Of a stretch of 64,000 nucleotides of DNA, positions 1 through 15,374 are shown piece after piece; positions within the stretch are counted from its first letter, which is position 1; every line of letters begins with the position of its first letter. Made by a program: the position numbers and the translations under genes. This stretch comes from Torreya grandis. Its lineage: Eukaryota; Streptophyta; Pinopsida; Cupressales; Taxaceae. Location of the stretch: contig JARHVA010001190.1 of NCBI GenBank assembly GCA_037957365.1, positions 685,001 to 749,000 on the forward strand. Reading direction: 5' to 3'. The notes beneath the pieces were generated by a model, which worked only from the letters and a program-made list of their open reading frames with translations, did no database searches and was not told the DNA's origin.

Positions 1-20
1 AGTTTACTTTCATCTGCCAT
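1..20 (-). pseudogene. Start of Copia gag, cut by window edge
   Basis: On the minus strand an ATG at 20-18 opens a frame reading Met-Ala-Asp-Glu-Ser-Lys before the window ends. The leader upstream of it and these first residues resemble the gag start of the Copia element at 33018 (Met-Thr-Glu-Asp-Ser-Lys), so the two elements probably belong to one lineage. Only six codons are visible, so whether the gene is intact cannot be judged. Confidence 0.5.
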
Positions 21-166
21 TGCTTCTCCCACTCAAACAGAAATCCCTATAGAAACTCCTGTGAGCAACCTGTAATCAATACACACTACACAAATCCGAA
101 CCACCTGTTAGTGAACCTGAGCTTTGATACCAATTATTGGATATCAAACTCTAAACCTACAACCAA

Positions 167-179
167 GGCTCTGATACCA
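167..179 (-). other. Primer binding site of a Copia element
   Basis: The minus strand reads TGGTATCAGAGCC, the classic plant LTR-retrotransposon primer binding site complementary to initiator tRNA-Met. It lies two bases inside the LTR end at 182. A near copy (TGGTATCAAAGC) lies about 45 bases further in, at 122-133. Confidence 0.85.
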
Positions 180-181
180 CT

Positions 182-747
182 TGTTGGGGATCAACCAACA
201 ATATGATTACACTTATGAAAGCAATAAACCGTGGAATTAAATCAGACAGATAAGTAACTAGAATCAGATAATAGCAAAGAACAAGAGATACAAGAAACCA
301 CCCTGAAAACTTGTATTAAAACTCTTTACAAAAGGAATACAATTGAAGAAACTTCTTTCTTCCACACCTCTCTCAGATGCACAAGATCTCTCTCTAGATC
401 TCTATCCCTTAAGAGCTTTCTCTCTCAAGTACAATCAAATCCAACAACCTAGATTGATACAACTCTGTATTGTTCTTCAACATTCACATACTGTTTATTC
501 TTGACATCTTTATTCTACTTAGTCCTATTCACCATTTCGCTAACTCATAATCTATGAGAGATCCTTCACTATCTTTAAAACACTAAAAATATCATACAGA
601 CATCCCTGTTTTAAATACATTGATCCCTTTTTAGCTTACAAGATCTTGTCATAGTCAAACTTTTCCCTATAGTCTCTGGTCTTTTATGATATGTCTGTGT
701 TAGGTCGGTAAGGACCTCATTGTGACCTTGTCCCCTTCACTCTAACA
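182..747 (-). repeat. 5' LTR of a minus-strand Copia element
   Basis: The segment begins TGTTGG and ends CTAACA on the plus strand, giving the usual TG...CA ends and short inverted termini. It abuts the tRNA-Met primer binding site on its left. The element therefore reads leftward out of the window, and its coding region and second LTR are not visible. Length is about 566 bases. No target-site duplication can be checked because the other end is absent. Confidence 0.75.
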
Positions 748-2839
748 ATCACTTTTTTGAATGAAGATCTTTCACAAGGGATGTCTCACACATTTTTAAA
801 AGTTAGTTCATGAAAATATTCAAAATATTATCCTATATAATCACACCAAGGCCACTCATTACACCCACTAATACTTCACTTGTAAATTATACTGCACATT
901 GAGAAAAAGAACACTATTTATTCCAATTACAATTTTGCTTCATTCTAGCAATCAGAGGCCTAGTCTAAATATTACTTATTAAAAGTTAAGGGAATCCATT
1001 ATCAATAATCTCAATCAATATCCTAGCTCTAGTCATATAATCTCACAATCATAGATCAAACAATCACCTTAGGAGGAAGAACTACATCAATGTAAGACCC
1101 ATGTGGGATATGTAAGTAATGCTCACTTACGTGAGGTTTTTTAGGATAGATTAACTATTCACCTAACCATACTGCCATCTTTTTCATTTGATCTCTATCT
1201 TATTTATTGTGCATGAATAAGGGTTTGTCTTTTACAGGTCTTCAATTCACATAAGAAACAAACCAAGAGCAATGGCTCTCATATTGCAAAATATTTCATA
1301 TTTTTACCACAACTTTTCACCTCCACCTATATTTTTACACATTATTTAAACTATTTGAAATAAATTAAAGAGACCTACAACTCTCCTATCATAATTTTTT
1401 TGGTGATTCTATATAGATTTTTAAAATAAAATTTTGACACAAAATGAATATTTTGTAATTTTGACATAAATTTTCACTTTGACCTCTATTTTGGATGTTC
1501 TTTAAAATGTTGAGAAAATATCAAAGAGACCTAAAACTTTCATTTTATATGTTTTTGGCGATTCTACATAAATTTTCAAAAGAATAAAATGAATCTTTTG
1601 ACACAAAAAAGAATCTTTCATAATATGAGAGATAGACAAAGTTAATCAACAAAACCTCCCAAAATATCACACAAATGTATATTAGAAAACTAGGGATGCA
1701 ATCAACTAGGACACAATCACAGTCACTAAAAAAGGCCGCAATGTGACCCTATCTTCCTCCTATGGACCTGTCCCAATGCACAGACAATTATTAATTTTAG
1801 TCACAACTAGCCTGCATAGTCAATAAAGCATCTATTTTAGGGAGGTTTGCACATCCTTAGGCATTTTTACTATTTTTATAAATTTTATAATTATGTAAAA
1901 TTTTAGAGAATATTATATTTTGATATCATATTTGTATATATTATTATTCTAAATTCAATGGTTTAATCATATTAGTTTGAATTCATTCAAATTAAAATAG
2001 ACACTCAATGTCTTAGACATCACTTCTAGTGAACCCATTATGGTTCCACCTTATTATGGATTAGTACATTAGGTACTTCTCCCTATTCATGAGAGTTGGA
2101 GCATGCATATTTTTAACTCAAAGTCTTGATTAGTTAATCAAAATTGGGACTTGATAACTCTCAATGTGTCAATGGTTCAACATGAAGAACCATCTCACTG
2201 AATTCGCTTATAAGTGGGCATATTTATCCAATGCTTCATCATCATTTACAACTAAAAAGCAAACATGGTTTCATCCTTACAAGTTTACTCCTTCCTTTCT
2301 CTCCTCTCAATTTTAAAATTTCAAAGTTTAGATTTATCATTTTTCAAATATTGGCATTGATATTTAATGTGTTATTCCAGGGTTTGTTAAAATGAGTGTC
2401 ATGCACAATTGGAGTTTCCTGTTAAAATATAAAATATGTTGTATACACTCAGGTTTAATCTTTCTCCTTTACTCTATAAATTCCATTATTATAATAAGGG
2501 GGAAGTGAATGTAGATACCTAAATCTAGTCATAAGTACTTGACAATGTTAATTCTTGACACATCCTAAACTACTTGACTTACGCTCAAATACATGACTCT
2601 TGTTCATTGTTCCTTTAGTAATTTATACACATGTAGGTTTAACCCTCCATTTTTCATCACTACTACATAAGATTTTCCAAGTCAATACTCAAATTATTTT
2701 ATTTCACTCTCATACTTTTCTTAGACTTAGGCTAGTTGTCCTTGCTCTTTTGGGACAGGATCGTACTATGAAGACATGTTTGTTGTCATGGACCTGTCCA
2801 ATTAATGTAGCCTCATCCTCATGCCATTTAATGGATAGT
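748..2839. other. No gene recognised
   Basis: AT-rich sequence with stops in all frames and only short chance ORFs. No convincing RNA gene or intact repeat was seen. Confidence 0.6.
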
Positions 2840-4136
2840 TGTAGATGATATTTTATGATTATATAACACCTCAAAATTGTACACTTGGCAAACTCAGACC
2901 TTGGTTGTTCCTCTCATTTATTCACTTTTCTCACTTCCAAAAGTCTTGTATCTGCTCTATCTTTGTGCCTCTTGGCCTATATCTCTTAGTCTGACCAATA
3001 TTATGTTGATGACCTAGGTCTTCTATCTCATCAAGTTCTAAACCCATACCTAATTTCCTGCTCTGTAGATACTAATATTAGGTATATACAATAGCATCAA
3101 TGTTACTTTCTTGTCCTGATAAAAATGTCTAGTGCCCTAAAGTCATCCAATTTACAAATGAAACATATCTTAATGGTTGACTTATGTACTTTAATGCAAT
3201 TTATTACTCTATAGGGATTGATATAAATACAAAATCAACCCTCATTCATTCCACACCTAAAAAACCTATAAAAACACTTAGCAAAAAGACCAAAGAGTAT
3301 TTCATTGATCAAAAACTTATTTATTTATTCTTATATACATACCAGTCATAAGGACTACACATATACATGTATGAATTACTAAAGGAGCAGCCCAAGAGCC
3401 CAATTTTACAAGTTATAATTAAGGTCACTATTGTACTTGATTTGCACATATTATATGATTCACACACAAACCAACACATAGAGGTGAAATACATGAGTTT
3501 GAGGCCCTCTTCTATCATATTGGCTATGTAGATAGCACCCACTAAGAGTGGGGTCTTTGGGGTAGCTCAACACCATGTGCCCACTAACCCATTTTTCCCA
3601 AGGTCACTATGAAGATGGAAAAGTAGGGTTTTGTTATTTCATAAGGAATGATAGTCCATGACCCAGATATGAAAGCACCAAAGTGAAGGTGAATTAAAAC
3701 CTAGTAGTATCTAGGTGGTCACATCGTGTTTCAATATATATTACATATAGTATACTAGTGTCGAACCTAGATAATAGCATTGATGCAACCATCCCAAGCT
3801 AATTTTACTATCTAGAGAGCTAGAAGCATCATATTTATAATCTGACAATTTTTCTAAAATATCCTTCCTACTTGCTTTCTACTTGTTCTAGATGTAGAAC
3901 TGTACTAGCATCATAATAATCTAAGTACTTCACTTCTTTGTCATTTCTATATCGAGCATAATTATACTTTTCATATTGAGGTTATCTCAGCATACAAAAT
4001 CCAGTGTATGTTTATATATGAGTTTAGCATCTAATTGGCTTGTTATAAATCTAATTATCACTCTTGTCTCATTTCATTTCTATATAGAATTTTAACATCT
4101 AGATAGCTCCAATTTTGATTATTATAAGGTTAAACA
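2840..4136 (+). repeat. 5' LTR of the Gypsy-type element
   Basis: Starts TGTAGATG and ends TTAAACA. It matches 11718-13057 along its whole length with scattered substitutions. A TATA box (ATATAAATAC, 3221-3230) has its counterpart at 12131-12140, which supports plus-strand transcription. No standard primer binding site is obvious just after 4136. Confidence 0.8.
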
Positions 4137-4146
4137 TTTCATAAAC

Positions 4147-5496
4147 TTGACCTTTGAACATCAAACCCTAGGTTACTTAGGGTTTTCTAATTACTATGTT
4201 TTATTGATTTTTTTTTTCATTTGTGAAGCAATGAAAAATGTTAGTGAAAAAATCCAATTCCAAATGGAAGATCAAGAATCATTAGTTACTCATCTCAATA
4301 ATAACAAGGGCTTAATATATGAATATTTGTATGTTACAATAGATGAAATAAGTAAATAATATAAAACCAAGCCTACCTCACCTAGTAATGGTGAATCCTT
4401 AGAAGGTACTATAACTCAACGCACGCTTATCAATCCACCTAATATAGTGGGGGCATGCATTACGTGTTTAACCCTTTATTCTTTGAAACTATTATGGATA
4501 CATCTATTATGGAATTACTAGTTGTTTCAACAAAAATACTAGTTTCAATGCCTATTACTACTCAAAACATGTTTTCATCCCCTTTGGTGAGTACTCAACT
4601 TATTAATCTAAATCCCATTGGGCATATAGTTAAATCATTCTTTTAAGTTATAAAAACCTTAAAAGATAAGATTATAAATAGTGAACAAAAAGCTTTAAAA
4701 TCCCCTCATGTTATAGATTCGCAAGATGTGTTGCATGACCCTCTTTCACTTAAAATCTATTTTCATCCTTTACCAACTAGATTTGTTGCACCTAAGTTCA
4801 CATTCTTTGATGATAAGGGTAATCTTGATCAACATCTTCGAATATTTTATGTGGCATGCCTTAACTATGCTTTTAATGATAAAGTTTTGACCATTTTTTT
4901 CCAAGAAGCCTCAAGGACTATGCTTTGAGGTGGTTCTATGATTTACCTCTCCAATCCATCAAATCATTCAAACCTCTTACCAACTATTTCTTAGCACACT
5001 TTTCCATTAACATTTATGAAAATGTTTCCTATGCCCAAATTGCCAAAATCAAACAAGGAACCAATGAACCTATCAATGAATATGTCTTGAGATATAAAAC
5101 AATGCTAGCCAAAATGACCAATATTATGGCAAACAAAGAGTTGTAAGATATATTCAATCAAAATTTTCTTTCTCCTTTACATGAGTCCATTGTTTTCAAT
5201 AAGTTCAAATCTTTTGATGACTTATGCCATGTTGTACAGGACCATGAAATGAAGCTTATGTCATTGAATAAGCTCAAGTATGTAGTAAACACACAAGCTA
5301 CATCTACATTTAGTACTAAGTTTACAATTAAACCAAGTTATAAGGTAAAATATCTTAATCTTAAAAAGGAAACAACCACCATAGTTAACATAGTTTCACT
5401 ACAGCCTAATCAACTTATCTTATCTAATGCACCAAGGAGATAATTTACATGTTTACCTGAATCCCTAGATTCATTACTCTTGCGGTCACTAGAGTG
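4147..5496 (+). pseudogene. Gypsy gag, N-terminal and capsid part (broken)
   Basis: The region encodes the structural Gag of the element, which would form the virus-like particle carrying element RNA. The capsid-like core is readable from about 4790 to 5146. It includes an Arg-Trp-Phe-Tyr stretch, an Ile-Lys-Ser-Phe-Lys segment and a following alpha-helical region, in the order usual for plant Retrotrans_gag domains. A frameshift near 4926 splits the core into two frames, and further stops occur at 5146 and 5442. After 5442 the frame continues with a Phe-Thr-x-Leu-Pro-Glu-Ser segment typical of the gag linker, up to the foldback insertion near 5497. The family is clear; the exact start is not, because the first ATG-led stretch (4147-4359) has no recognisable domain. 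Confidence 0.65.
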
Positions 5497-8077
5497 TTAT
5501 TGGGATTTTTTTATCTACTTAGGCATAACTTTCCTTAGGAATGAAGTGACTAAAAACCTAATGTGTTTTCATATGCAATAACAAGTTCTTGTGCACTCAC
5601 TCAAAGCACACAATGAGGGACTGGTTCCCATTGGTTTTATCATCTGAAAGTGTACTAACATAAAAGACTGCTCAGAGTGAATGAAAGCATTTAAGGATGT
5701 GGATGCCATGGAGAAATCAATAATCATGCATAGATAAGAAATAAAATCAAACTTTTTATCACTCTGAGGATAGGTTATTATCAAGGTCACTACACTTGAG
5801 GGTGTTCATAAGGATGCTTTCACATCCCTTGAACATTTGGTAAATAAATCAAGTGAGTGTCTCAACCAACTTGAGGAGACCAAAAATTTGAAGACGATAA
5901 TTTAAGAAATAATGACCAAGCTATTGAACACCTTTTCACATTGGGAAGGTGTCAAAAACTAGATCGAGTAGGTTGGTACCAAGTTTTTGTCAAAGATTGA
6001 AACCAATGATTAGTTTGGGATGGAATAATGGTGTAGTGTGGAGTGATATTGGACCCCAAATTTTGGCTATCCTTTTTAAAATAATTGATGTATAAGAAGA
6101 ATGATGCATAAGAAATAAGGTGCAAAAGAGTCGTGATGCATAAGGTCATGGTGTAAGAGGACCAAGTCATAATAAATATGCATAATAAATGAAGAACCTG
6201 AGAACAGAGCACTCAAAACACTAGCAGAAGATTTGAGGAGCATGCAAGAAGTGATAAATGGTTAGGGAGTGATTCATAGGGATGAAAGAGACTAAGTCAA
6301 GCACAAATCTAGCACTCACCTATGGGAAGATATGTTCTCGATGACAAGGATCCAACACTGAAGAGAGAATATAGGGGCACTAAATCCTGAGTCCTTAGGA
6401 AATCAATGTAATTGGTTTCCATGACTCAAGTTTGTTGATGATCATTGGTAAGTCACTATGAGTGTGATTATGATTGTAACTACTTGGTTGGGGAAAACCA
6501 AGAATAAATACCCCTAGATAGAACTTTGTAAGGTTGTTGGTTGTTTTTGTGTTGATGTGATTGAGGATATTGCTGTGATATTGTTATTATTATGCTCAGT
6601 TGGATAACATTGAGAGTTATACGATTGATTTTCACTATACACTTGATTATGTAACCTATGAATCACTTATCATTATGATAAATAGAACCTGTGTTTCTTA
6701 AATTTTGTTGTTTTGACTATGGAAACTATGATGTTGATTTTCTTATATGATGTTATTCAATTAACTAAGTTTATGTCAATAGTTTTTTTTTTTTTTTTGG
6801 TTAATCATTGAGTAATGTGTATACGTTCAAGAAACCTTGTATTTTAGTACACCTTTGTGTGATAAAACCAACAAGAATTGGTCCCTTATTTCATGCTTTA
6901 GGTGAGTACTTGATAAATCATTCTTGCATGAAATGCTAGTGCACTAGCACATTGGGTTTTTAGTCACTTCAACATGCACATAAGGAAATTTATTCCTAAG
7001 TAGAGAAAATAATCCCAATATTTTTTGAGTATCTTAACCAACTAGGCTTTATTTTAGTCTAGTTGGTTAGGATACTCAAAAAAATGTTGGGATTATTTTC
7101 TCTACTTAGGCATAACTTTCCTTAGGTGTACATTGAAGTGACTGAAAACCCAACGTGATGGCACATTGGCATTTCATGTAAGAATGAGTTCTCTAAAACT
7201 CACCTGAAGCATGCAACAAAGGACTGATTTCTATTGGTTTTATTGCATGAAGGTGTACTAACATACAAGGGTGCTTGAATGCATACACATTACTCAATGA
7301 TTAACTAGAGAAAGAAATAAACAGTTACTATGGAACTAAACTCAATTAATTGAACAATAACATATAAGATAACCAACATCATAGTTTCAATAGTCAAAAC
7401 AAAAACATTTAAGAAACATGTCTCCATTCATCATTATGATAAGTGATTCATAAATTACATAATCAAGTGTATAGTGAAACTCAATCATATAACTCTCAAT
7501 GTTATCTAGTCGATTAAAATAATAACAATGTCAAAATAATATCCTCAATCACATCAACATAATAATAACCAATAACCTTACAAAGTTCTATCTAGGGGTA
7601 TTTATACTTGGTTTTCTTCGACCAAGTAGTTATAATCATAATCACACTCATAGTGACTCACCAAATATCATCAATGCACTTGAGTCTTGGTGGCTAATTA
7701 CATTGATTTCCTAAAGACTTGGGCCTTTATGCCCCTCTATTGTCTCTTCAGTGTTGGATCCTCCTCATCAAGTGCCTATCTTCCCATATGTTGGTGCTAG
7801 ATTCAAGTTTGACTTAGTCTCTTTCATCCCTATGAATCATTTCCTAACCATCTCTCGCTTCCCACATGATCCCCAAGTCTTTTGCTAGTGTTTTGATTCC
7901 TTCATTCTTGAGTTCTCTATTTATTATGCATATTTATTCTAGATTGGTCTTCATGTGCCATGGACTCCCATACCATGACCTTCTGAACCGTGACTCTTCT
8001 ATGCCTTACTTATTTTACGTTGTGCTTCTTCCGCATTGGTTATTCCAAAAAGGACTTAGCCAAAATTTAGGGTCCAA
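5497..8077. repeat. Foldback insertion with about 1-kb inverted arms
   Basis: The left arm (about 6049-7045) is the imperfect reverse complement of the right arm (about 7059-8077), around a short spacer near 7052. The first 200 bases (about 5500-5705) are a further direct copy of the right-arm start (about 7090-7290) and an inverted copy of 6815-7020. Gag reading stops at about 5497 and resumes just after 8077, so the block was inserted into gag. No transposase is encoded. It could be a large foldback/MITE-type element, or two head-to-head copies of one element. The arms differ at many sites, so it is not recent. Confidence 0.7.
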
Positions 8078-8078
8078 A

Positions 8079-8345
8079 AATTATCAACTTATGTTTATCC
8101 CTCATCCTATTGAGGTTGATATGCATCGAACTCTACCCAAAGGATATGATTCAAATGCTTATTGTGATTATCATCAAGGACTAATACATTCTACAGGCAA
8201 ATTTTTTACCTTGAAGCATAAGATCCAAGATCTTATCGATGATCAAAATCTTAAATTTGAGGATTCTCCAAAGGAATTAGGTTCACATTTTGGTGATCAC
8301 CATAGACAAAAAATATTTTACAAGACCATTCTAATAAGGAACTAA
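8079..8345 (+). pseudogene. Gypsy gag C-terminal part after the insertion
   Basis: The frame contains Leu-Pro-Lys-Gly-Tyr-Asp, then Tyr-Cys-Asp-Tyr-His-Gln-Gly, then Leu-Lys-His-Lys-Ile-Gln-Asp-Leu-Ile-Asp. This order is characteristic of the nucleocapsid-like segment that precedes the protease in many plant Gypsy polyproteins. The second Cys of the usual Cys/His cluster is replaced, so metal binding is probably lost. The open frame starting at 7866 lies mostly in the foldback arm; only its last third is gag. Confidence 0.6.
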
Positions 8346-8551
8346 AATTTCAAATGGTATATAATGTGCATCCTCCTCCATCGCATTATGGGCACCCACT
8401 AGATGGGATTATTGGTACTTACACATGACATATACCTCCTATGATTAAGAAACCTTTTATTTATTTTGATGATAGTGAAATTAAAGATGATGACTCTGAT
8501 CTTCATTCTTTATTAATTTGAACATACCTTGACTAACACCCCACAAATAGT

Positions 8552-8860
8552 GTTATGATTGATAATGGTGCAAGTGAAAATGTTTTTACCATGACATTAC
8601 TTATGCACTTGGGTTATACTCATCATGATTTCCACCCCTCTACCAAATTAGTTCGAGCATTCGATGGGACCTAAAAGAAGGTTATTGGTGAGATTGACCT
8701 ACCTTTACAGGTTGGTCATGCACATATGGTTACTACCTTCTCAGTTATCCCTTCTATAGGTATATTTGATATGTTATTTGGAAGACCTTGGATACACACT
8801 CTTCAAGTAGTACCTTTTAAAGTACATGGGTGTGTTAAATACATCCATGCCAATTGGTTA
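8552..8860 (+). pseudogene. Retropepsin-like aspartic protease remnant
   Basis: The frame beginning at 8552 reads Val-Met-Ile-Asp-Asn-Gly-Ala-Ser, the retroviral-type aspartic protease active-site region with the catalytic Asp kept. About 30 codons later comes an Arg-Ala-Phe-Asp-Gly-Thr segment, then Ile-Gly-Glu-Ile-Asp-Leu-Pro, then Leu-Phe-Gly-Arg-Pro-Trp-Ile-His. This is the fixed order in plant Gypsy gag-protease proteins. An in-frame TAA follows Asp-Gly-Thr. The domain would cleave the polyprotein; it cannot be made whole here. No pol domains follow. Confidence 0.75.
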
Positions 8861-10126
8861 ATTATAATTTTTGGAACCATATGAGCATCCTCTTGAATAA
8901 AAGAAACTTATACCTAGACAACTAGTTATCAAGCTTACTAAGGATAATTCACCATAAAAGGGTAACCAATAGGTAATCCCTTTTACTAGGTGGTTGGTAC
9001 TTGAGAGACCATTACACCAGAGACATACAATGGATTCCATAGAATCCCAATCTTCTAATACACACCATGATCAGGTATCTAGAGCACCTCAAAATGTATA
9101 TACTATTATATACCAAAGTAGAAAATAAGAAGTCAATGATGGGTTCCAAGAACCCCTACTCATATTACTTCATGAACACATAGTCATATTCTACATACAT
9201 AGAGCACCATTGATACCACAATGATAGGTATTACACCTATACATGTTCCTCAACAGTGTAAATGGTGTATTACACCAAATTCACAATGGTGAGATGTTTA
9301 TGACCATTCATTGGATGGCATCATAAGATGATCCCTCTTCAAAAATTCTAAAAACACAAAAAAAATAAAAAACATTCAAAAATCCAAAAACACTTTTAGC
9401 ACTTACATGTTCTATTGGCTCCTTGGCATCCATGTGTTAGTTACATGTTAATGGACAATAAAATCTTTTACTCCTACATACACATATGTGTCACACTTCT
9501 ACTTGAGTGTGATACATGCATACACATGCACATGATACATTCATATTTCAGATGTTGGGCCTTCCTTTTACCCATGTCATATGGACATTGAGAGAATTTT
9601 ATTCTTTTTTCTTGATACACATAGGTTATATGATTCAATGATTACTGTACATTATCATGTTTGAGCTTACATATGTATTTACACATGCCTATTATCCATG
9701 ATTATATCTTACACATGGTACTTGATATGCTATACACTTGACATAATTTTCCTAACACATTGGATCCATGGGCTACTATGACATATTTATGCTGGTTGCT
9801 TATGATTTATTTTATGCACTTCCTTGAATGTATCGCTTTATTATTGTATTCCTTGTTTGATAATTTGAATATGCTCCTTTGCTTATGGCCCCATGCCTAT
9901 GTATGCTTTCATTGACATTTGCATATGTCATTGTTTGTTTATGGACATTTGAATATGTCATTATTTATTTTATGGACATTCAATTAAGTCATGTCCCATT
10001 GAGTGTGTAACATTTGAACATGCCCCTTATTTATGATCTCCTGGGACCATTGCCTTTTGACTTGATTTTGAGTGATCTTTTGTATGTGCTTATTTTTTTG
10101 TTGAGCTTGTATTGTTACTATATATA
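8861..10126. other. Non-coding interior of the Gypsy-type element
   Basis: No gene seen. At about 9910-10000 three short degenerate direct repeats share a GACATTTGAATATGTCATT-like core, itself weakly palindromic. Confidence 0.5.
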
Positions 10127-10434
<308 letters not shown>

Positions 10435-10514
10435 CATGGTTGCATTTATAGATTATGCATTTGTCTTATATTTTTGAGGTGAGATGACTATCAGAGCTTA
10501 TATTTCCCTCACCT

Positions 10515-10905
10515 CAAATGGGGGCATATTAGTGGGGGCATGTCATAGAGACATGTTCTTCATACTTGGCACAATTTTTAGATTTAGTGGGGGCATGCTT
10601 TGGAAGCATGCTCTCCGCACTAATTTAGTACATAGTACTTATATCAATTTTTAGATTTAGTGCGGGATGATTTGGAAGCATGTTATCCACACCCATTAAG
10701 TAAATGATACTCATATTAGATCCCAAATTCACTAGGGGAAATCTTTGGAAGCATGTTCTCCACACCTATTCAGTTTTTAGCATCTCCAATTTACAGTGGG
10801 GCATGTTTTGGAAACATGTCCTCCACATTGGTACTTATAAAAAAATTTATATGTATTCATATATAATGAGAGTGCTTTGAAATCATTCCTCCACACTTAC
10901 ACAGT
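10515..10905. repeat. Degenerate tandem repeats with hairpin core
   Basis: About six units of 58-78 bases share a core like AGTGGGGGCATG, a short loop, GGAAGCATG, then CTCCACAC (for example at 10522, 10580, 10658, 10731, 10793 and 10866). Several units contain the inverted pair GCATGC/GCATGC around TTTGGAA, so each can form a small stem-loop. They lie in the 3' non-coding part of the Gypsy-type element. Confidence 0.7.
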
Positions 10906-11703
10906 TATCTAAATTGGCCAAAGCACAACTTATATGATTCAAATTCACAATTATGACAAAATTCTATATATTAGTAATATTGTTATACACACTTTCAAAA
11001 TGAGACCTATCTAAGGTGAATATGATATGCAACATGTGCCTAATATTAAAAAATCCAAATTAGTCTCAGATTCTAAAACTCTTTTATGGACTATTTCCAT
11101 ATCACAAAACTTTTTGTATTGATACCCTACAAACTTTTTACAGACTTTTATTAAGCCTGTCTACTACAGTAGTTGTTTTAATTTTTTGTATGGTTGAGGT
11201 GATGAAATCACTCAATATTACCAATTTTTAAGGTTAGAATTGATCATCCAACCTTACCAGCTTATAAATATCATTGGGTTGCACTATTGAGCTAATCTCA
11301 ACTGCCAGGCGACAACTCACTTTTACTCCAAAGTTGGGGGCATGTGCCTTCCAATCTCTCTCTATCTATATCCTTAGATATATGAAATTTAAATATTTAT
11401 TTATATTTTTCCTAATATTAGTTTCATATCCTTACAATGATACATATTTTTTAAATCAACTTGCCTATAGGCAAGGTGCTTAAATCGACACATATGTGTG
11501 CTCTTAAACCTTGATCTTTCATTTTTAATCTATTTCAAGTACTTTCAACCCATATTATATGCATCGATTTTATACTATAACATATTCTTGGTTACAAATC
11601 AATCACCAACAAAGCACTCAAGTTGGGCACATGCAAAGACAAGGTGTGCATGTATACCCAGATACACATTCTTTTCCTTTAAACTAGCAATTTCATTACT
11701 AGA

Positions 11704-11717
11704 ATAAAGGTGGGGAA
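11704..11717 (+). other. Polypurine tract
   Basis: ATAAAGGTGGGGAA lies directly before the TG of the 3' LTR at 11718, the position expected for the plus-strand primer of reverse transcription. The preceding 0.8 kb (10906-11703) shows no gene. Confidence 0.7.
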
Positions 11718-13057
11718 TGTAGAAGACATATTATGACTATATATCACCTCAATATTGTAAACTTGGAAAACTCAGACCTTGTTTGCTCTTCTCAGTTATT
11801 CACGTTTCCCACTTTTGTAGTCTCACATTTTCTATCTTTGTGCCCCTTGGCCTATATCTCTTAGTCTGACTAGTCTTATATTGATGACTCGAGTCTTCTA
11901 TCTTGCCCAGAATGCTTAAAATATACTTATCTTCCATCTCTACAAATTATGAACATATACATGCTTTTTTTCTCCTTGGATGCTGACGTCCAGGATAAAT
12001 AGTAGCATCGATGTTACTATCATGTCCCAACACAAGTGTCCAAATCCCTAAAGTCATCCAATTTGTAAATGAAATGTATCCTAATGGTCAGACTAAGTGC
12101 TTTAATGTGAGTTATTACTCCAAAGGGATTGCTATAAATACAAGGTTAACCCCCATTCATTCCACACCTATAGAACCTACGAAAAAAACCTAGTAAAAAG
12201 ACCAAAAAACATTCAAAGAGCATTTAATTGATCAAAAGCTTCCCTATTTATTCCTAGTTCCATACCACTCATAGGGACTACACATCTACAGGTCTAAAGT
12301 ACTAAAGGAGCAACCCAAGAGCTTGATTTTCAAAGTTACAAGCTAGGTTATTATTGTACTTACTCTAAAAATATTATATGATTCACACACAAGCCAACAT
12401 GTAGGGGAGAACTATATGAGTTTGAGGCCCTCTTTTGGGGTATTGTCTATGTAGGTATCACTCACTTATAGTGGGGTCTTTGAAGTAGATTGACACTGTG
12501 TTCTCACTAACCCATTTCCCCCAAGGTCATTATGAAGATGTAAAACTAGGGTTTTGTCATTTCACAAGGAGAAATAGTCCATGACCTAGATCTAAATGCA
12601 CCAGAGTGAAGGTGAAGTAAATCCTAGAAGCATCTATGTGGTTGCATCATGTTTCACTAGAAATTATGTATAGGACACAACATCAAAATTAGACAATAGT
12701 GTGAATGTAACCATCCTAGCTGACATTACTGTCTAGAGAACTAGAAGCATCAGAGTCAAAATTTAATGATTATTCTAGAATCTCATTCTCACCTACTTTC
12801 CAGTTATTCTAGATCCAAAACTACATTAACATTAGAATACACTAAGTGCTTCACTTCTTTATCTTTTTTATATCTAGCATAGTTGTACTTTCCATATCTA
12901 GACTATCTCAACATAATAAAATTAGTGTATATTTATATCTAAGTTTAGCATCTAATTAGCTTGTTATAGATCTAATGCTCATGTTTGTGTCATTTCATTT
13001 CTATATACCCCTTAAATATATAGATAACCCCAATCTAGATCATTTTAGGCTTAAACA
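11718..13057 (+). repeat. 3' LTR of the Gypsy-type element
   Basis: Starts TGTAGAAG after the polypurine tract and ends TTAAACA. It matches the 5' LTR at 2840-4136 throughout, including the TATA box at 12131-12140. Confidence 0.8.
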
Positions 13058-15370
<2,313 letters not shown>

Positions 15371-15374
15371 TTTA

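Noticed and set aside
7866..8345. 159-codon ORF as an independent gene
   Set aside because: The first two thirds lie in the foldback right arm and the last third is gag; the join is accidental.
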